Source: SIG589 sp045652465 (GTDB lineage: Bacteria; Bacillota; Clostridia; Oscillospirales; Acutalibacteraceae). From it: DNA of 64,000 nt. Where the stretch lies: assembly GCA_045652465.1 (NCBI GenBank), contig JAZRUI010000010.1:1-64000 (forward strand), read 5' to 3'. Shown here piece by piece: positions 33,979 through 43,558 of this stretch; position 1 is the stretch's first letter; the number at the start of each line of letters is the position of its first letter. The translations under genes and the position numbers were made by a program. The notes beneath the pieces are model-generated. The model was not told the DNA's origin, searched no databases, and saw nothing but the letters and a program-made list of their open reading frames with translations.

Positions 33979-34611
33979 CTATTGTTTAATATGGGTTTTT
34001 CCGTTTTCTACAACGATTTTTTCATCACACAAAAGAGCAACTGCTGCGGGAAGAATCTTCCATTCCGCCTGCTCCATTATGCGGCGTTGGAGCGTTTCAG
34101 GTGTGTCATCATCCAAAACCTCAACCGCTTTTTGAAGAATGATAGGACCGGCATCGCACTCGGCGGTTACGAAATGCACAGTTGCTCCCGAAACCTTAAC
34201 GCCCTTTTTAAGAGCCTCTTCATGCACACGAAGACCATAATAGCCCTTGCCGCAAAAAGAAGGAATAAGCGCGGGATGAACATTAACCATCTTGTTGGGG
34301 AAAGCATCGCAAACAGCATCGCCAAGAATGGTCATAAAGCCTGCATAAACGATTATATCGGCCTTTTCCTCAAGAAGCATAGCGAGCATATCCTCGCTAT
34401 ATTTATTAACATCATCATAATCTTTTCTTATGAGAGTTCGGGTTTTAATTCCGTTATCACGAGCGCGGACAAGCGCATAAGCATCAGCCTTGGAAGCGAT
34501 AACACAGGTTATCTTTCCGCACCCAAGCTCTCCCCTATGCTCGGCATCAATAAGAGCCTGCAAATTGGTTCCGCCGCCGGAAGCGAGAACGACTATATTC
34601 TTCTTATTCAA
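33979..34611 (-). CDS. purN: GAR formyltransferase
   Basis: PurN formylates GAR with 10-formyl-tetrahydrofolate (step 3). The 210 residues include IVVLASGGGTNLQALID at the start, the catalytic NVHPALIPSFCGKGYYG, and SGATVHFVTAECDAGPII with the catalytic Asp. The likely start is TTG at 34611, overlapping the purM stop with GAGGGCG as ribosome binding site; an upstream in-frame start at 34629 would lie inside purM. Translational coupling to purM is likely. Confidence 0.95.
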   Translation of the reverse strand: MNKKNIVVLASGGGTNLQALIDAEHRGELGCGKITCVIASKADAYALVRARDNGIKTRTLIRKDYDDVNKYSEDMLAMLLEEKADIIVYAGFMTILGDAVCDAFPNKMVNVHPALIPSFCGKGYYGLRVHEEALKKGVKVSGATVHFVTAECDAGPIILQKAVEVLDDDTPETLQRRIMEQAEWKILPAAVALLCDEKIVVENGKTHIKQ

Positions 34612-35647
34612 TGATAACGCCCTCGTCACTTTCTATAACAGAGCCGATAACATAAGCATCCTCGCCGTTTGCCTTTAAAACTTCGATAGCCTTGTCGGCA
34701 TCTTCAGCGGCAACAACGATGCTCATACCAACACCCATATTATATGTATTGAACATATCGCGTTCGGAGATTCCGCCAACCTTCTGAATAAGGTCGAAAA
34801 TCGGCAAAATTCTTAATGCGGATTTATCAACCTTAACCGAATAGCCCTTCGGGAGGCTTCTCGGGATGTTTTCATAGAATCCGCCGCCGGTTATATGAGA
34901 AATTGCATGAACGCTAACCTGCTCTAAAAGTGCAAGAACGGGTTTAACATAAATTCTTGTGGGAGTAAGGAGTGCCTCGCCCAAGGTCTTGCCGCCGAGT
35001 TCATCCTTATAAGCGGTAAGGTCGCAGTTTTCGATATCGAAAACCTTGCGAACGAGCGAGAAGCCGTTGGAATGAACACCGGTCGAAGGAAGGGCGATAA
35101 CAACATCGCCCGCCTTAACGGTTTTATTATCAAGAATCTTCTTCTTATCAACGATACCAACAGCGAAGCCTGCAAGGTCATAATCCTCAACAGGCATCAT
35201 GCCGGGATGTTCAGCGGTTTCGCCGCCGATTAAAGCAGCGCCGGACTGAACGCAGCCCTCGCAAACGCCGCTAACGATAGCTGCTATCTTCTCGGGAATA
35301 TTCTTGCCGCAGGCAATATAATCGAGGAAGAAAAGCGGTCTTGCGCCGCAGCAAATAATATCGTTAACGCACATAGCAACAGCATCGATACCGATAGTAT
35401 CATGCTTATCCATTAAGATAGCGAGCTTAACTTTGGTGCCGCAACCATCGGTTCCGCTAACGAGAACAGGCTCTTCAATTCCTGCCATCGGAAGACCAAA
35501 GCAGCCGCCAAAGCCGCCAACATCATCAAGACAACCCTCGTTGCGGGTTCTTGCAATGTGTTTTTTCATAAGTTCAACAGCCTTGTAGCCTGCAGTTATA
35601 TCAACGCCTGCTGCTGCATAGGCTTCGGATTTGGAGTTAGTATGCAT
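34604..35647 (-). CDS. purM: AIR synthetase
   Basis: PurM converts FGAM to AIR with ATP (step 5). The 347 residues show EAYAAAGVDITAGYKAVELMK, GTDGCGTKVKLA, the ICCGARPLFFLDYIACG block, GGETAEHPGM and LPSTGVHSNGFSLVRKV, all typical of the PurM/AIRS fold. The ATG at 35647 follows AAAGGA. The purF stop lies 5 bases upstream and the end overlaps the purN start. Confidence 0.96.
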   Translation of the reverse strand: MHTNSKSEAYAAAGVDITAGYKAVELMKKHIARTRNEGCLDDVGGFGGCFGLPMAGIEEPVLVSGTDGCGTKVKLAILMDKHDTIGIDAVAMCVNDIICCGARPLFFLDYIACGKNIPEKIAAIVSGVCEGCVQSGAALIGGETAEHPGMMPVEDYDLAGFAVGIVDKKKILDNKTVKAGDVVIALPSTGVHSNGFSLVRKVFDIENCDLTAYKDELGGKTLGEALLTPTRIYVKPVLALLEQVSVHAISHITGGGFYENIPRSLPKGYSVKVDKSALRILPIFDLIQKVGGISERDMFNTYNMGVGMSIVVAAEDADKAIEVLKANGEDAYVIGSVIESDEGVIIE

Positions 35648-35652
35648 AAATA

Positions 35653-37077
35653 TTATTCCTTTCCGTTCCAGCAATAGGTGCACAAGTTTTCTTCATCAAT
35701 TCCTATTGCCTCGATAATGCCCTTAAGGGACTGAAATTCAAGAGAAGCAAAATTAAGCTTTTCGCAAATGCTTGCGCGAAGGTTTCTACCGCGCTCGGTT
35801 GTTCCGTCGCTATATTCCTCAATATGGTTCATACCCTCTTCCCCTTCAAGCTCCATAATTGTTCGGCGAGCGATTAAATCCATATCACTCGTTGAGCGGG
35901 AGAAATTAAGGTATTTACAGCCATACATAATCGGAGGACAAGCGGAACGCATATGAACCGATTTTGCGCCGTTAGAATAAAGAAAATCAACGGTTTCTTT
36001 AAGCTGAGTGCCACGAACGATAGAATCATCAACGAACAAAAGGTTTTTGTCCTTGATAAGTCCGTGAACGGGGATTTGTTTCATCTTGGCGATGCGCTGG
36101 CGCTCGCTTTGCTTGGTCGGCATAAAGCTGCGCGCCCAAGTGGGTGTGTATTTTATAAAAGCGCGGGAAAAAGGTATTCCGCTTTGACCTGCATAACCGA
36201 TTGCATGGGGAGTTCCCGAATCGGGCACACCACCGACATAATCAATCGAATCAAGTCTTCCCGCATCCTTATCGGCATTAGCCATAATTTGACCGTTGCG
36301 ATAACGCATAAGCTCAACATTAACGCCTTCATAGGTTGCAGTCGGGAATCCGTAGTAGCTCCAAAGGAAGGCGCACATACGCATCTTTTTGCGCGGAGGC
36401 AGCAACTGGGTTAGGCTATCGGCGGTTATCTCAACAACCTCACCGGGTCCCAATTCCTTTTCATCCTCATAATCAAGTTTTGCATAAGCATAATCTTCAA
36501 ATGCTACCGCATAACCATTTTCATTTTTGCCGATGCGAACAGGAATTCTACCCAACAAATCACGAGCGGCAATCAGTTTGCCCTCATTGGTCAAAATGAG
36601 GATGTTAGCTGTTCCGTCGATTTGCTCCTGCGCGAATCTAATGCCTTCGGCAAAGGTCTTTTTTTGGCTGATAAGAGCCGCTATAAGCTCGGTTGCATTA
36701 ACTGCGCCGCCGGTCATTCCGCAAAAATGGCCGTTATTATCTTTGAAATAGCGCTCTATCAGTTCATCGGAATTGTTGATAACACCAATAGTGCAAATTG
36801 CAAAAGAGCCGAGCGTTGAAGATATAATTAAGGGTTGCGGATAGAAATCGCTAATGCAGCCGATTGCCGCATTCCCCTTCATTTCATCAAAAATATCATC
36901 GAACTTGGTTCTGAAAAGCGAGTTTTGAATGTTATGAATCTCGCGCTGAAGTCCGATTTCGGAATCATACGCCGCAACGCCTGCACGGCGGGTTCCGAGG
37001 TGCGAGTGATAGTCGGTTCCGAAGAAAACATCGGAAATCGCATCAGTTTTACAAACTGCGCCGAAAAAACCTCCCAT
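35653..37077 (-). CDS. purF: Amidophosphoribosyltransferase, variant lacking the N-terminal Cys
   Basis: PurF makes phosphoribosylamine from PRPP and glutamine, the committed step. The 474 residues hold an Ntn-glutaminase-like domain (about 1-230) and a phosphoribosyltransferase domain with LLFVDDSIVRGTQLK. Canonical PurF begins (M)CGVFG, with Cys as the nucleophile. Here the start is MGGFFGAVCK, so Gly stands at that position, followed by FFGTDYHSHLGTRRAGVA. The same opening is known in a clade from Clostridia and Bacteroidetes, as I recall it. Whether it uses ammonia or another nucleophile is open. RBS GGAGG is present. Confidence 0.85.
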   Translation of the reverse strand: MGGFFGAVCKTDAISDVFFGTDYHSHLGTRRAGVAAYDSEIGLQREIHNIQNSLFRTKFDDIFDEMKGNAAIGCISDFYPQPLIISSTLGSFAICTIGVINNSDELIERYFKDNNGHFCGMTGGAVNATELIAALISQKKTFAEGIRFAQEQIDGTANILILTNEGKLIAARDLLGRIPVRIGKNENGYAVAFEDYAYAKLDYEDEKELGPGEVVEITADSLTQLLPPRKKMRMCAFLWSYYGFPTATYEGVNVELMRYRNGQIMANADKDAGRLDSIDYVGGVPDSGTPHAIGYAGQSGIPFSRAFIKYTPTWARSFMPTKQSERQRIAKMKQIPVHGLIKDKNLLFVDDSIVRGTQLKETVDFLYSNGAKSVHMRSACPPIMYGCKYLNFSRSTSDMDLIARRTIMELEGEEGMNHIEEYSDGTTERGRNLRASICEKLNFASLEFQSLKGIIEAIGIDEENLCTYCWNGKE

Positions 37078-37109
37078 TAAGATAAACCTCCGTAAATGTT
37101 AACTAATAA

Positions 37110-37604
37110 TTAAGCCTTGAATTCGGCGCAAATGCGAGCGTCCTTTTCGAGGACAGCCTTTGCATCGGCGGCGCGTTTAGCATCTAACTTCGCTGCTAAT
37201 TCTTCATCACCGAGCGCTAAAATTTGAGCAGCAAGCAAAGCAGCGTTACCACCGCCGTTAATAGCAACGGTGGCAACGGGAATGCCTGTGGGCATTTGAA
37301 CGGTTGAAAGCAGGGCATCCATACCGTCAAGATTGGAAGATTTACAAGGAATGCCGATAACGGGCAAGGTTGTGTTTGCTGCAATGGCACCCGCTAAATG
37401 CGCTGCCATTCCTGCCGCCGCGATAATAACGCCAAATCCGTTTTTCTTTGCGTTAACGGTGAAATCGCGAGCCTCAACCGGAGTTCTATGGGCCGAATAA
37501 ACATGAACCTCATAATGGATTCCGAGGCTATCGAGCATATCGGTAGCTTTTTTGATGATGGGTAAATCGCTATCGCTACCCATTACAATTCCGACTTTTT
37601 TCAT
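37110..37604 (-). CDS. purE: N5-CAIR mutase / AIR carboxylase
   Basis: PurE carboxylates AIR (directly or via N5-CAIR) to CAIR (step 6-7). The 164 residues include VGIVMGSDSDLPIIKKA, SAHRTPVEA and AAGMAAHLAGAIAANTTLPVIGIP. No purK lies nearby. The class (N5-CAIR mutase, needing PurK, or direct AIR carboxylase) cannot be decided by eye. The ATG at 37604 follows GGAGG. It is the first pur gene after guaB in the superoperon. Confidence 0.94.
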   Translation of the reverse strand: MKKVGIVMGSDSDLPIIKKATDMLDSLGIHYEVHVYSAHRTPVEARDFTVNAKKNGFGVIIAAAGMAAHLAGAIAANTTLPVIGIPCKSSNLDGMDALLSTVQMPTGIPVATVAINGGGNAALLAAQILALGDEELAAKLDAKRAADAKAVLEKDARICAEFKA

Positions 37605-37646
37605 TGTAAAATCCTCCATACTTACTTGCTGTTAATCTAAAAATAA

Positions 37647-39152
37647 TTATTTAATGGTTGTGTTGCTTTCTTTTTGAATAACATCGTGTGCGCCACCCTC
37701 AACAATGCTAGTTGCGGAAACAAGGGTGAGTTTTGCCTTATCCTGAAGTTCAGGAATGGTTAAAGCGCCACAGTTGCACATGGTTGAACGAACCTTGCTG
37801 AGCGAGATAGCAACATTGTCCTTGAGGCTTCCTGCATAAGGAACATAGGAATCAACGCCTTCTTCGAAGGAAAGCTTCTTATCGCCGCCAAGGTCATAGC
37901 GCTGCCAGTTACGAGCGCGAGCCGAGCCCTCGCCCCAATACTCTTTATAATAGGTGCCGCCGATGCTAACCTTGTTGGTCGGGCTTTCATCGAAACGAGC
38001 AAAATAACGACCGAGCATTACGAAATCAGCGCCCATAGCAAGAGCTAATGTTATATGATGGTCATAAACGATACCGCCATCGGAGCAAACAGGAACATAA
38101 ATGCCGGTTTCCTCAAAGTAACGGTCACGCTCTTTGCAAACCTCAATCAAGGCAGTTGCCTGACCGCGGCCGATACCCTTGGTTTCGCGGGTTATACAAA
38201 TAGAACCGCCGCCGATACCAACCTTAATAAAGTCGGCGCCGCAATCAGCCAAGAAACGGAAGCCTTCAGCATCAACAACATTACCTGCGCCTACCTTAAC
38301 CGAATCGCCATAGTGCTCACGAATCCATTCGATGGTTAGCTTTTGCCATTCGGAGAAGCCTTCGGAAGAGTCGATACAAAGAACATCAGCACCTGCCTCA
38401 ACGAGTGCGGGAACGCGCTCAGCATAGTCGCGGGTGTTGATACCAGCACCCACAACATAACGCTTGGAGGGATCAAGCAGTTCGTTGGGATTTTGCTTGT
38501 GCATATCATAGTCCTTGCGGAAAACAAAGTAGCAAAGCTTTTGGTCATCGCTGATGATGGGAAGCGAGTTAAGCTTGTTATCCCAAATAATATCGTTAGC
38601 CTCTTTGAGGGTTGTTCCCTCTTTTGCCCAAACAAGCTTATCAAAGGGAGTCATAAACTCGCTAACCTTGAGGTCGGGCGACATACGGCTTACGCGATAA
38701 TCTCTACCTGTTACAATACCAAGGAGTTTGCCGTCGGCAGTTCCGTCCTCGGTGATTGCGATGGTCGAATGACCCTTCTCGCGGCTGAGAGCAATAACAT
38801 CAGCAAGAGTTGCATCGGGCGAAAGATTGGAATCGCTCTTAACAAAGCCTGCCTTATAGCCCTTTGCGCGCTTTACCATAGCGGCCTCATCCTCAACCGA
38901 CTGAGAACCATAGATGAAGGAAACGCCGCCTTCGATTGCCAGGGCAACAGCTAAACGGTCGCCCGATACCGACTGCATAATGGCCGAAACCATAGGAATG
39001 TTCATTGTGATTGCGGATTCTTCGCCCTTCTTAAACTTAACGAGCGGGGTTTTGAGCGAAACATTTGCGGGAACGCATTCGCTTGAAGAATAACCCGGAA
39101 TAAGAAGATATTCATTAAAAGTGTGTGAAGGTTCGTTAATAAAAATTGCCAT
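37647..39152 (-). CDS. guaB: IMP dehydrogenase
   Basis: GuaB oxidises IMP to XMP with NAD+, the first step towards GMP. The 501 residues have the TIM barrel interrupted by a CBS pair (about 95-215), VLCIDSSEGFS, AGNVVDAEGF, and the active-site loop KVGIGGGSICITRE with the catalytic Cys, followed by SDGGIVYDHH. The RYFARFDESP flap and C-terminal MCNCGALTIPE are a variant of the usual GuaB end. guaA is not in the window. It lies between pyrI and purE, joining the pyrimidine and purine halves of the operon. Confidence 0.94.
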   Translation of the reverse strand: MAIFINEPSHTFNEYLLIPGYSSSECVPANVSLKTPLVKFKKGEESAITMNIPMVSAIMQSVSGDRLAVALAIEGGVSFIYGSQSVEDEAAMVKRAKGYKAGFVKSDSNLSPDATLADVIALSREKGHSTIAITEDGTADGKLLGIVTGRDYRVSRMSPDLKVSEFMTPFDKLVWAKEGTTLKEANDIIWDNKLNSLPIISDDQKLCYFVFRKDYDMHKQNPNELLDPSKRYVVGAGINTRDYAERVPALVEAGADVLCIDSSEGFSEWQKLTIEWIREHYGDSVKVGAGNVVDAEGFRFLADCGADFIKVGIGGGSICITRETKGIGRGQATALIEVCKERDRYFEETGIYVPVCSDGGIVYDHHITLALAMGADFVMLGRYFARFDESPTNKVSIGGTYYKEYWGEGSARARNWQRYDLGGDKKLSFEEGVDSYVPYAGSLKDNVAISLSKVRSTMCNCGALTIPELQDKAKLTLVSATSIVEGGAHDVIQKESNTTIK

Positions 39153-39170
39153 GATTTTTTCTCCTCTTTC

Positions 39171-39587
39171 TTAATTCGCTTTGGTTTCGCAATAAATACA
39201 GCGATAAATTTTATTTTCTTTATCGGTCAGCTTGAAGATATGGTCTATCTCCTGCTCGACCGAGGTTATACAACGCGGGTTTTTGCAATAAACAACATTT
39301 TTAAGTGTTTCAGGCAAGCAACAGGTTATCTTTTCAACGATGTCGCCATTCTTAATAATGTTGATTGTTGCAGCCGGGTCAACATATCCGATAACATCAA
39401 AATCAACCGGAACATCTCCATCGATTTTAATAATATCCTTTTTGCCCATTTTTTTGCTGGGAACATTCTTGATTATGGCTATCGGGCATTCGAATTTTCC
39501 AAGTTCCAGCAACTTAAAAATCTTCATTGCCTTGCCGGCTTCAATATGATCGATAACAATACCGTTAAGAATCGAATCTACCTTCAT
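39171..39587 (-). CDS. pyrI: Aspartate carbamoyltransferase regulatory subunit
   Basis: PyrI binds CTP/ATP and confers allosteric control on PyrB. The 138 residues start VDSILNGIVIDHIEAGKAMKI and end in a zinc domain with CKNPRC and CIYC as the four Cys ligands. The ATG overlaps the pyrB stop (ATGA), a coupled pair. Its presence implies the B6I6-type ATCase with feedback control at the protein level, which fits the absence of an obvious RNA attenuator upstream of pyrC. Confidence 0.96.
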   Translation of the reverse strand: MKVDSILNGIVIDHIEAGKAMKIFKLLELGKFECPIAIIKNVPSKKMGKKDIIKIDGDVPVDFDVIGYVDPAATINIIKNGDIVEKITCCLPETLKNVVYCKNPRCITSVEQEIDHIFKLTDKENKIYRCIYCETKAN

Positions 39588-40504
39588 ATGCTCGCCTCCT
39601 CAAGAAGTTTTAAGATAAGCGCCATTCTCATATATTTTCCGTTAAGCACCTGCTTGAAATAGCAAGCACGCGGGTCGTTATCAACCGCTACGCTGATTTC
39701 GTTAACACGCGGCAGCGGATGCATAACCGAAAGGTCACTCTTTGCAGAGGCGAGCTTTTCGGTGTCGAGAATGTAGCTATCTTTAAGGCGGAGGTAGTCC
39801 TCCTCGTTAAAGAAGCGTTCGCGCTGAACTCTTGTCATATACAGGATATCGAGCGAGGGCATTGCTGCCTCAAGGCTCTCGGTTTCCACATAGGGTATGC
39901 CGTTTTTATCCAAAATATCCTTTTTAACATAGCTCGGAAGCTTTAGTTCCTTCGGAGAAATTAAAACCACATTAATTCCGCTGTAACGCGACATCGCGTT
40001 TATTAGCGAATGAACGGTTCTTCCAAATTTAAGGTCTCCGCAGAAGCCTATCGTTAGATTGTTAAATCTTCCCTTCTCGCGATGAATTGTCAACAAATCG
40101 GCGAGGGTTTGGGTTGGGTGATTATGTCCGCCATCGCCTGCATTGATAACAGGAATGGTTGCATTAAGCGACGCAACATAGGGCGCGCCCTCTTTAGGAT
40201 GGCGCATCGCGATAATATCAGCATAGCAACTGATGGTTTTAGCAGTATCTGCAACGCTTTCGCCCTTTGCGGCTGAAGAACTGTTTGATTCCGAGAAACC
40301 GATAACATTTCCGCCAAGCTCATACATAGCAGCCTCAAAACTCAAACGGGTTCGGGTTGAGGGCTCGAAAAACAGGGTGGCAAGTTTTTTGCCCTTGCAT
40401 TTCTCGCTATATTTTTGCGGATTATCAATAATATCGCAAGCCGTTGCGATAAGTTCCTCGATTTCCGAAACCGACAAATCCAATATGTCGATTAGACTTC
40501 TCAT
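39584..40504 (-). CDS. pyrB: Aspartate carbamoyltransferase catalytic subunit
   Basis: PyrB condenses carbamoyl phosphate and aspartate. The 306 residues include FFEPSTRTRLSFEAA (carbamoyl-phosphate site), GDGGHNHPTQTLADL, and DILYMTRVQRERF with the 240s loop. The ATG at 40504 is selected because AAAGGAAG lies just upstream and the family begins at a SLIDILDLS helix. It overlaps pyrI by 4 bases. Confidence 0.96.
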   Translation of the reverse strand: MRSLIDILDLSVSEIEELIATACDIIDNPQKYSEKCKGKKLATLFFEPSTRTRLSFEAAMYELGGNVIGFSESNSSSAAKGESVADTAKTISCYADIIAMRHPKEGAPYVASLNATIPVINAGDGGHNHPTQTLADLLTIHREKGRFNNLTIGFCGDLKFGRTVHSLINAMSRYSGINVVLISPKELKLPSYVKKDILDKNGIPYVETESLEAAMPSLDILYMTRVQRERFFNEEDYLRLKDSYILDTEKLASAKSDLSVMHPLPRVNEISVAVDNDPRACYFKQVLNGKYMRMALILKLLEEASI

Positions 40505-40539
40505 AGAAATCGCTTCCTTTCTCAAAATTTGGGAAAAGT

Positions 40540-41196
40540 TTATGCCTTTGCTCCGTTAACCTCAAGATACTTCTTAATGCGGTCAACATTTTCGCGGTTG
40601 GTTTCATCCTCTTCGAGGTATTCAATAATGTCATAAACATCAACAACCGAATATACAGGGAATCCGAACTCTTCGCCAACCTCAGCCATAGCCGATTTTT
40701 CGGTTTGACCCTTTTCCTTGCGGTCAACCATAACAAAGGTTGCGGCAACCTTGGTGCCCTCAAGGCTCGAAAGAATTGCCATGCTCTCGCGAATAGCGGT
40801 ACCTGCGGTTATAACATCTTCAACGATAACGATTTCTTCGCCGGCTACAGGCTTTTGACCAACGAATACTCCGCCTTCGCCATGGTCCTTTTCTTCCTTA
40901 CGGTTGAAGAAGAAAGGAACATCAAGGCCTTCCTTGGAAAGAGCAACCGCAACCGAAACAGCAATCGGAATGCCCTTGTATGCAGGACCGTAAAGAACGG
41001 TTTTCTTGTTGCCAACCTTTTCGAAATATGCCTTGGCATAAAATTCGCCGAGTTTCGAAATTTGGTCGCCTGTTTTAATATCGCCTGCATTTATAAAATA
41101 AGGAATTTTTCTACCGCTCTTAGCAGTGAAATCGCCAAACTTTAAAACGCCTGCGCTCTCTAAAAATTGAATAAATTCTCTTTTGTAGCTTTCCAT
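40540..41196 (-). CDS. pyrE: Orotate phosphoribosyltransferase
   Basis: PyrE joins orotate and PRPP to OMP. The 218 residues carry FGDFTAKSGRKIPYFINAGD, YGPAYKGIPIAVSVA and the PRPP loop EIVIVEDVITAGTAIRES. The C-terminal 45 residues (VDVYDIIEYLEEDET...) extend somewhat past the shortest homologues. It is spaced 17 bases from pyrF and 35 from pyrB. Confidence 0.95.
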   Translation of the reverse strand: MESYKREFIQFLESAGVLKFGDFTAKSGRKIPYFINAGDIKTGDQISKLGEFYAKAYFEKVGNKKTVLYGPAYKGIPIAVSVAVALSKEGLDVPFFFNRKEEKDHGEGGVFVGQKPVAGEEIVIVEDVITAGTAIRESMAILSSLEGTKVAATFVMVDRKEKGQTEKSAMAEVGEEFGFPVYSVVDVYDIIEYLEEDETNRENVDRIKKYLEVNGAKA

Positions 41197-41213
41197 ATTA
41201 GTGTCCTCACTTA

Positions 41214-41912
41214 TTAGTCAACAAATTCGCTGATGCAACGCTCATAAGCGGCAACCGGGTCTTCAGCGGCGGTAATCGGTCTGCCAACTACGATATAATC
41301 GGAGCCGATCTTTTTAGCCTCGGCAGGAGTCATAACGCGCTTTTGGTCGCCAATATCGCCATCGGCAAAACGAACACCGGGAGTTACGGTTAAGAATTCG
41401 TTGCCGCAAATATCATGAACCTTGCCTGCCTCGAGCGGAGAGCAAACAACGCCATCGAGTCCTGCGCGCTTGGCGCAAGAAGCATAATGCATAACAACCT
41501 TGTCGATGGGTTCTTTAATAAGCAGGTCATTTTCCATGCTTTCCTGGTCGGTAGATGTAAGCTGGGTTACAGCGATGAGAAGCGGTCTTGTTCCGTCGGG
41601 TCTTGTCAGACCTTCGATAGCAGCCTCCATCATACGAACTGTTCCGCCCGCATGAAGGTTGCAAAGGTCAACATCCAAATTGGAAAGAACGCTCATAGCC
41701 TTCTTAACAGTATTGGGAATATCGTGAAGCTTTAGGTCGAGGAATATTTTATGTCCCCTATTTTTAATTTCACGAACAATCGAAGGACCTTCGGCATAGA
41801 AAAGCTCCATACCAATTTTTACGAACGGTTTTCTACCTGTGAACTTATCGAGGAACTCAAAGGTTTTTTCAGCACTCGAAAAATCGCAGGCAATAATAAC
41901 ATCCTTACCCAT
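41214..41912 (-). CDS. pyrF: Orotidine 5'-phosphate decarboxylase
   Basis: PyrF decarboxylates OMP to UMP. The 232 residues show VIIACDFSS at the start, the catalytic IFLDLKLHDIPNTVKKA (Asp-Lys-Asp array), TPGVRFADGDIGDQKRV and DYIVVGRPITAAEDP. It starts one base after the pyrD stop, with AAGGAGTG spanning the end of pyrD. Confidence 0.96.
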   Translation of the reverse strand: MGKDVIIACDFSSAEKTFEFLDKFTGRKPFVKIGMELFYAEGPSIVREIKNRGHKIFLDLKLHDIPNTVKKAMSVLSNLDVDLCNLHAGGTVRMMEAAIEGLTRPDGTRPLLIAVTQLTSTDQESMENDLLIKEPIDKVVMHYASCAKRAGLDGVVCSPLEAGKVHDICGNEFLTVTPGVRFADGDIGDQKRVMTPAEAKKIGSDYIVVGRPITAAEDPVAAYERCISEFVD

Positions 41913-42824
41913 TTACTTACACTCCTTAATTATATCTTTCAAATTTTCAATGCCATATTTCTTCATAGCTGCCGGCAGGTCTTCTATAATGTTGCGGCAG
42001 GCATAGGGCTCAACCAGGTTAGCGGCACCAACCTCAACGGCGGTAGCACCCGCTAACATAAGTTCGATTACATCCTCGGCTGTGCTTACGCCGCCCATTC
42101 CTATAACGGGAATATTAACAGCGTGAGCCACCTGATATACCATTCTAACCGCTACGGGGAAAATCGCAGGACCCGAGAAGCCGCCCATCTTGTTTGCTAT
42201 GATAGGTTTACGGGTTTTAAGGTCGATTCGCATACCCAAAAGGGTGTTTATAAGGCTGATACCGTCAGCCCCCGCCTCTTCGCAAGCCTTAGCGATTGCA
42301 ACTATATCGGTTACATTGGGCGATAATTTAATGATAACGGGTTTAGTGGTAACTGCTTTTACAGCGCGGGTTACCTCAGCTGCCGCTTCAGGGCTGGTTC
42401 CGAAACTCATTCCGCCGCCATGAACATTAGGACAGCTGACATTTACCTCAAGCCAACCTACCTCGGGGCAGGCATCAAGCTTTTGGCAGGTGTAGGCATA
42501 GTCCTCAATCGAGAAACCGCTGACATTTGCCATAACCTTTTTATGGAACACCTTTGCCATCTTGGGCAATTCTTCATTTATAACCTTTTCAACGCCGGGA
42601 TTTTGAAGTCCAACGGCGTTTATCATTCCTGCGGTGCATTCAGCAATACGCGAGGTGGGGTTGCCGAAGCGGGGGTCCTTGGTGGTTCCCTTGAAGGAGA
42701 ATGTGCCGAGCATATTAATATCATATAAATCGGCGAACTCATAACCATAGCCAAATGTTCCGCTGGCAGGAATAATGGGGTTATCTAATTCGATACCGCA
42801 AAGGTTAACTTTTAAGCTTCCCAC
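41913..42824 (-). CDS. pyrD: Dihydroorotate dehydrogenase B, catalytic subunit
   Basis: PyrD oxidises dihydroorotate to orotate on FMN and, with PyrK, passes electrons to NAD+. The 303 residues include ELDNPIIPASGTFGYG, WLEVNVSCPNVHGGG and IGMGGVSTAEDVIELMLAGA. The probable start is GTG at 42824 behind AAAGGAGG; it overlaps pyrK by 13 bases, so the two subunits are coupled. A longer frame starting at 42863 would lie within pyrK. Confidence 0.95.
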   Translation of the reverse strand: MGSLKVNLCGIELDNPIIPASGTFGYGYEFADLYDINMLGTFSFKGTTKDPRFGNPTSRIAECTAGMINAVGLQNPGVEKVINEELPKMAKVFHKKVMANVSGFSIEDYAYTCQKLDACPEVGWLEVNVSCPNVHGGGMSFGTSPEAAAEVTRAVKAVTTKPVIIKLSPNVTDIVAIAKACEEAGADGISLINTLLGMRIDLKTRKPIIANKMGGFSGPAIFPVAVRMVYQVAHAVNIPVIGMGGVSTAEDVIELMLAGATAVEVGAANLVEPYACRNIIEDLPAAMKKYGIENLKDIIKECK

Positions 42825-43546
42825 AATATTTCCTCCTTTTCGAGCACGGGGCCATCCTTGCATATACGCTTATATCCGGTTACAGTCTTGCAGGAGCAGC
42901 CCATGCAGGCGCCAAAGCCGCAACCCATTCTTTCTTCAAAGCTGAACTGACCCGAAGTGTTAATCGATTTATAAAGTGCTTTTAACATAGGTTCGGGTCC
43001 GCAAGTGAATACATAAGAATAATCGATTTCAGGAAGCGCATTGGTCACAAAACCTTTGATGCCCATAGAGCCATCAACCGTTGTAACATAAACCTTTGCG
43101 CCCAAAGCCTCGAACTCATCCTTATAGAACACTTCGCTTTGGGTGTTAAAGCCTAATATTACCGAAACCTCTTTTCCCTCGCTTATAAGCTCTTTTGCAA
43201 GCATATAAAGCGGAGGAACTCCAACGCCACCGCCAACAAGCAGGGGTTTGTTGCCCGAAACGGCGGTATTATATCCGTTGCCAAGGCCGGTTAGAACATC
43301 GAGCGTGCCTTCCTGCATCTTGCTCATTTGCTCGGTTCCCTTGCCTACCACCTTATAAATGATGGTAACGGTTTCGGCATCACGGTCGCACACCGAAATG
43401 GGACGGCGGAGATATAACCCGTCGAGTTTGATATTAATAAACTGACCGGGAGCGGTGATTTCGGAAACATCGCCACGCAGTTTCATAAGATAAACATTAT
43501 CGGTTAGCGGGCGGTTTGTTTCGATTGTAAATAGGCTTTGTTTCAT
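42812..43546 (-). CDS. pyrK: Dihydroorotate dehydrogenase B, electron-transfer subunit
   Basis: PyrK carries FAD and a [2Fe-2S] cluster and links PyrD to NAD+. The 244 residues hold the FAD motif LYLRRPISVCD (about 44-54), a NAD-domain GGGVGVPPLY (about 107-116) and the cluster ligands in MGCGFGACMGCSC plus RICKDGPV. It lies between carB and pyrD and overlaps pyrD. Confidence 0.95.
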   Translation of the reverse strand: MKQSLFTIETNRPLTDNVYLMKLRGDVSEITAPGQFINIKLDGLYLRRPISVCDRDAETVTIIYKVVGKGTEQMSKMQEGTLDVLTGLGNGYNTAVSGNKPLLVGGGVGVPPLYMLAKELISEGKEVSVILGFNTQSEVFYKDEFEALGAKVYVTTVDGSMGIKGFVTNALPEIDYSYVFTCGPEPMLKALYKSINTSGQFSFEERMGCGFGACMGCSCKTVTGYKRICKDGPVLEKEEILWEA

Positions 43547-43558
43547 TATGAGCTCCTT

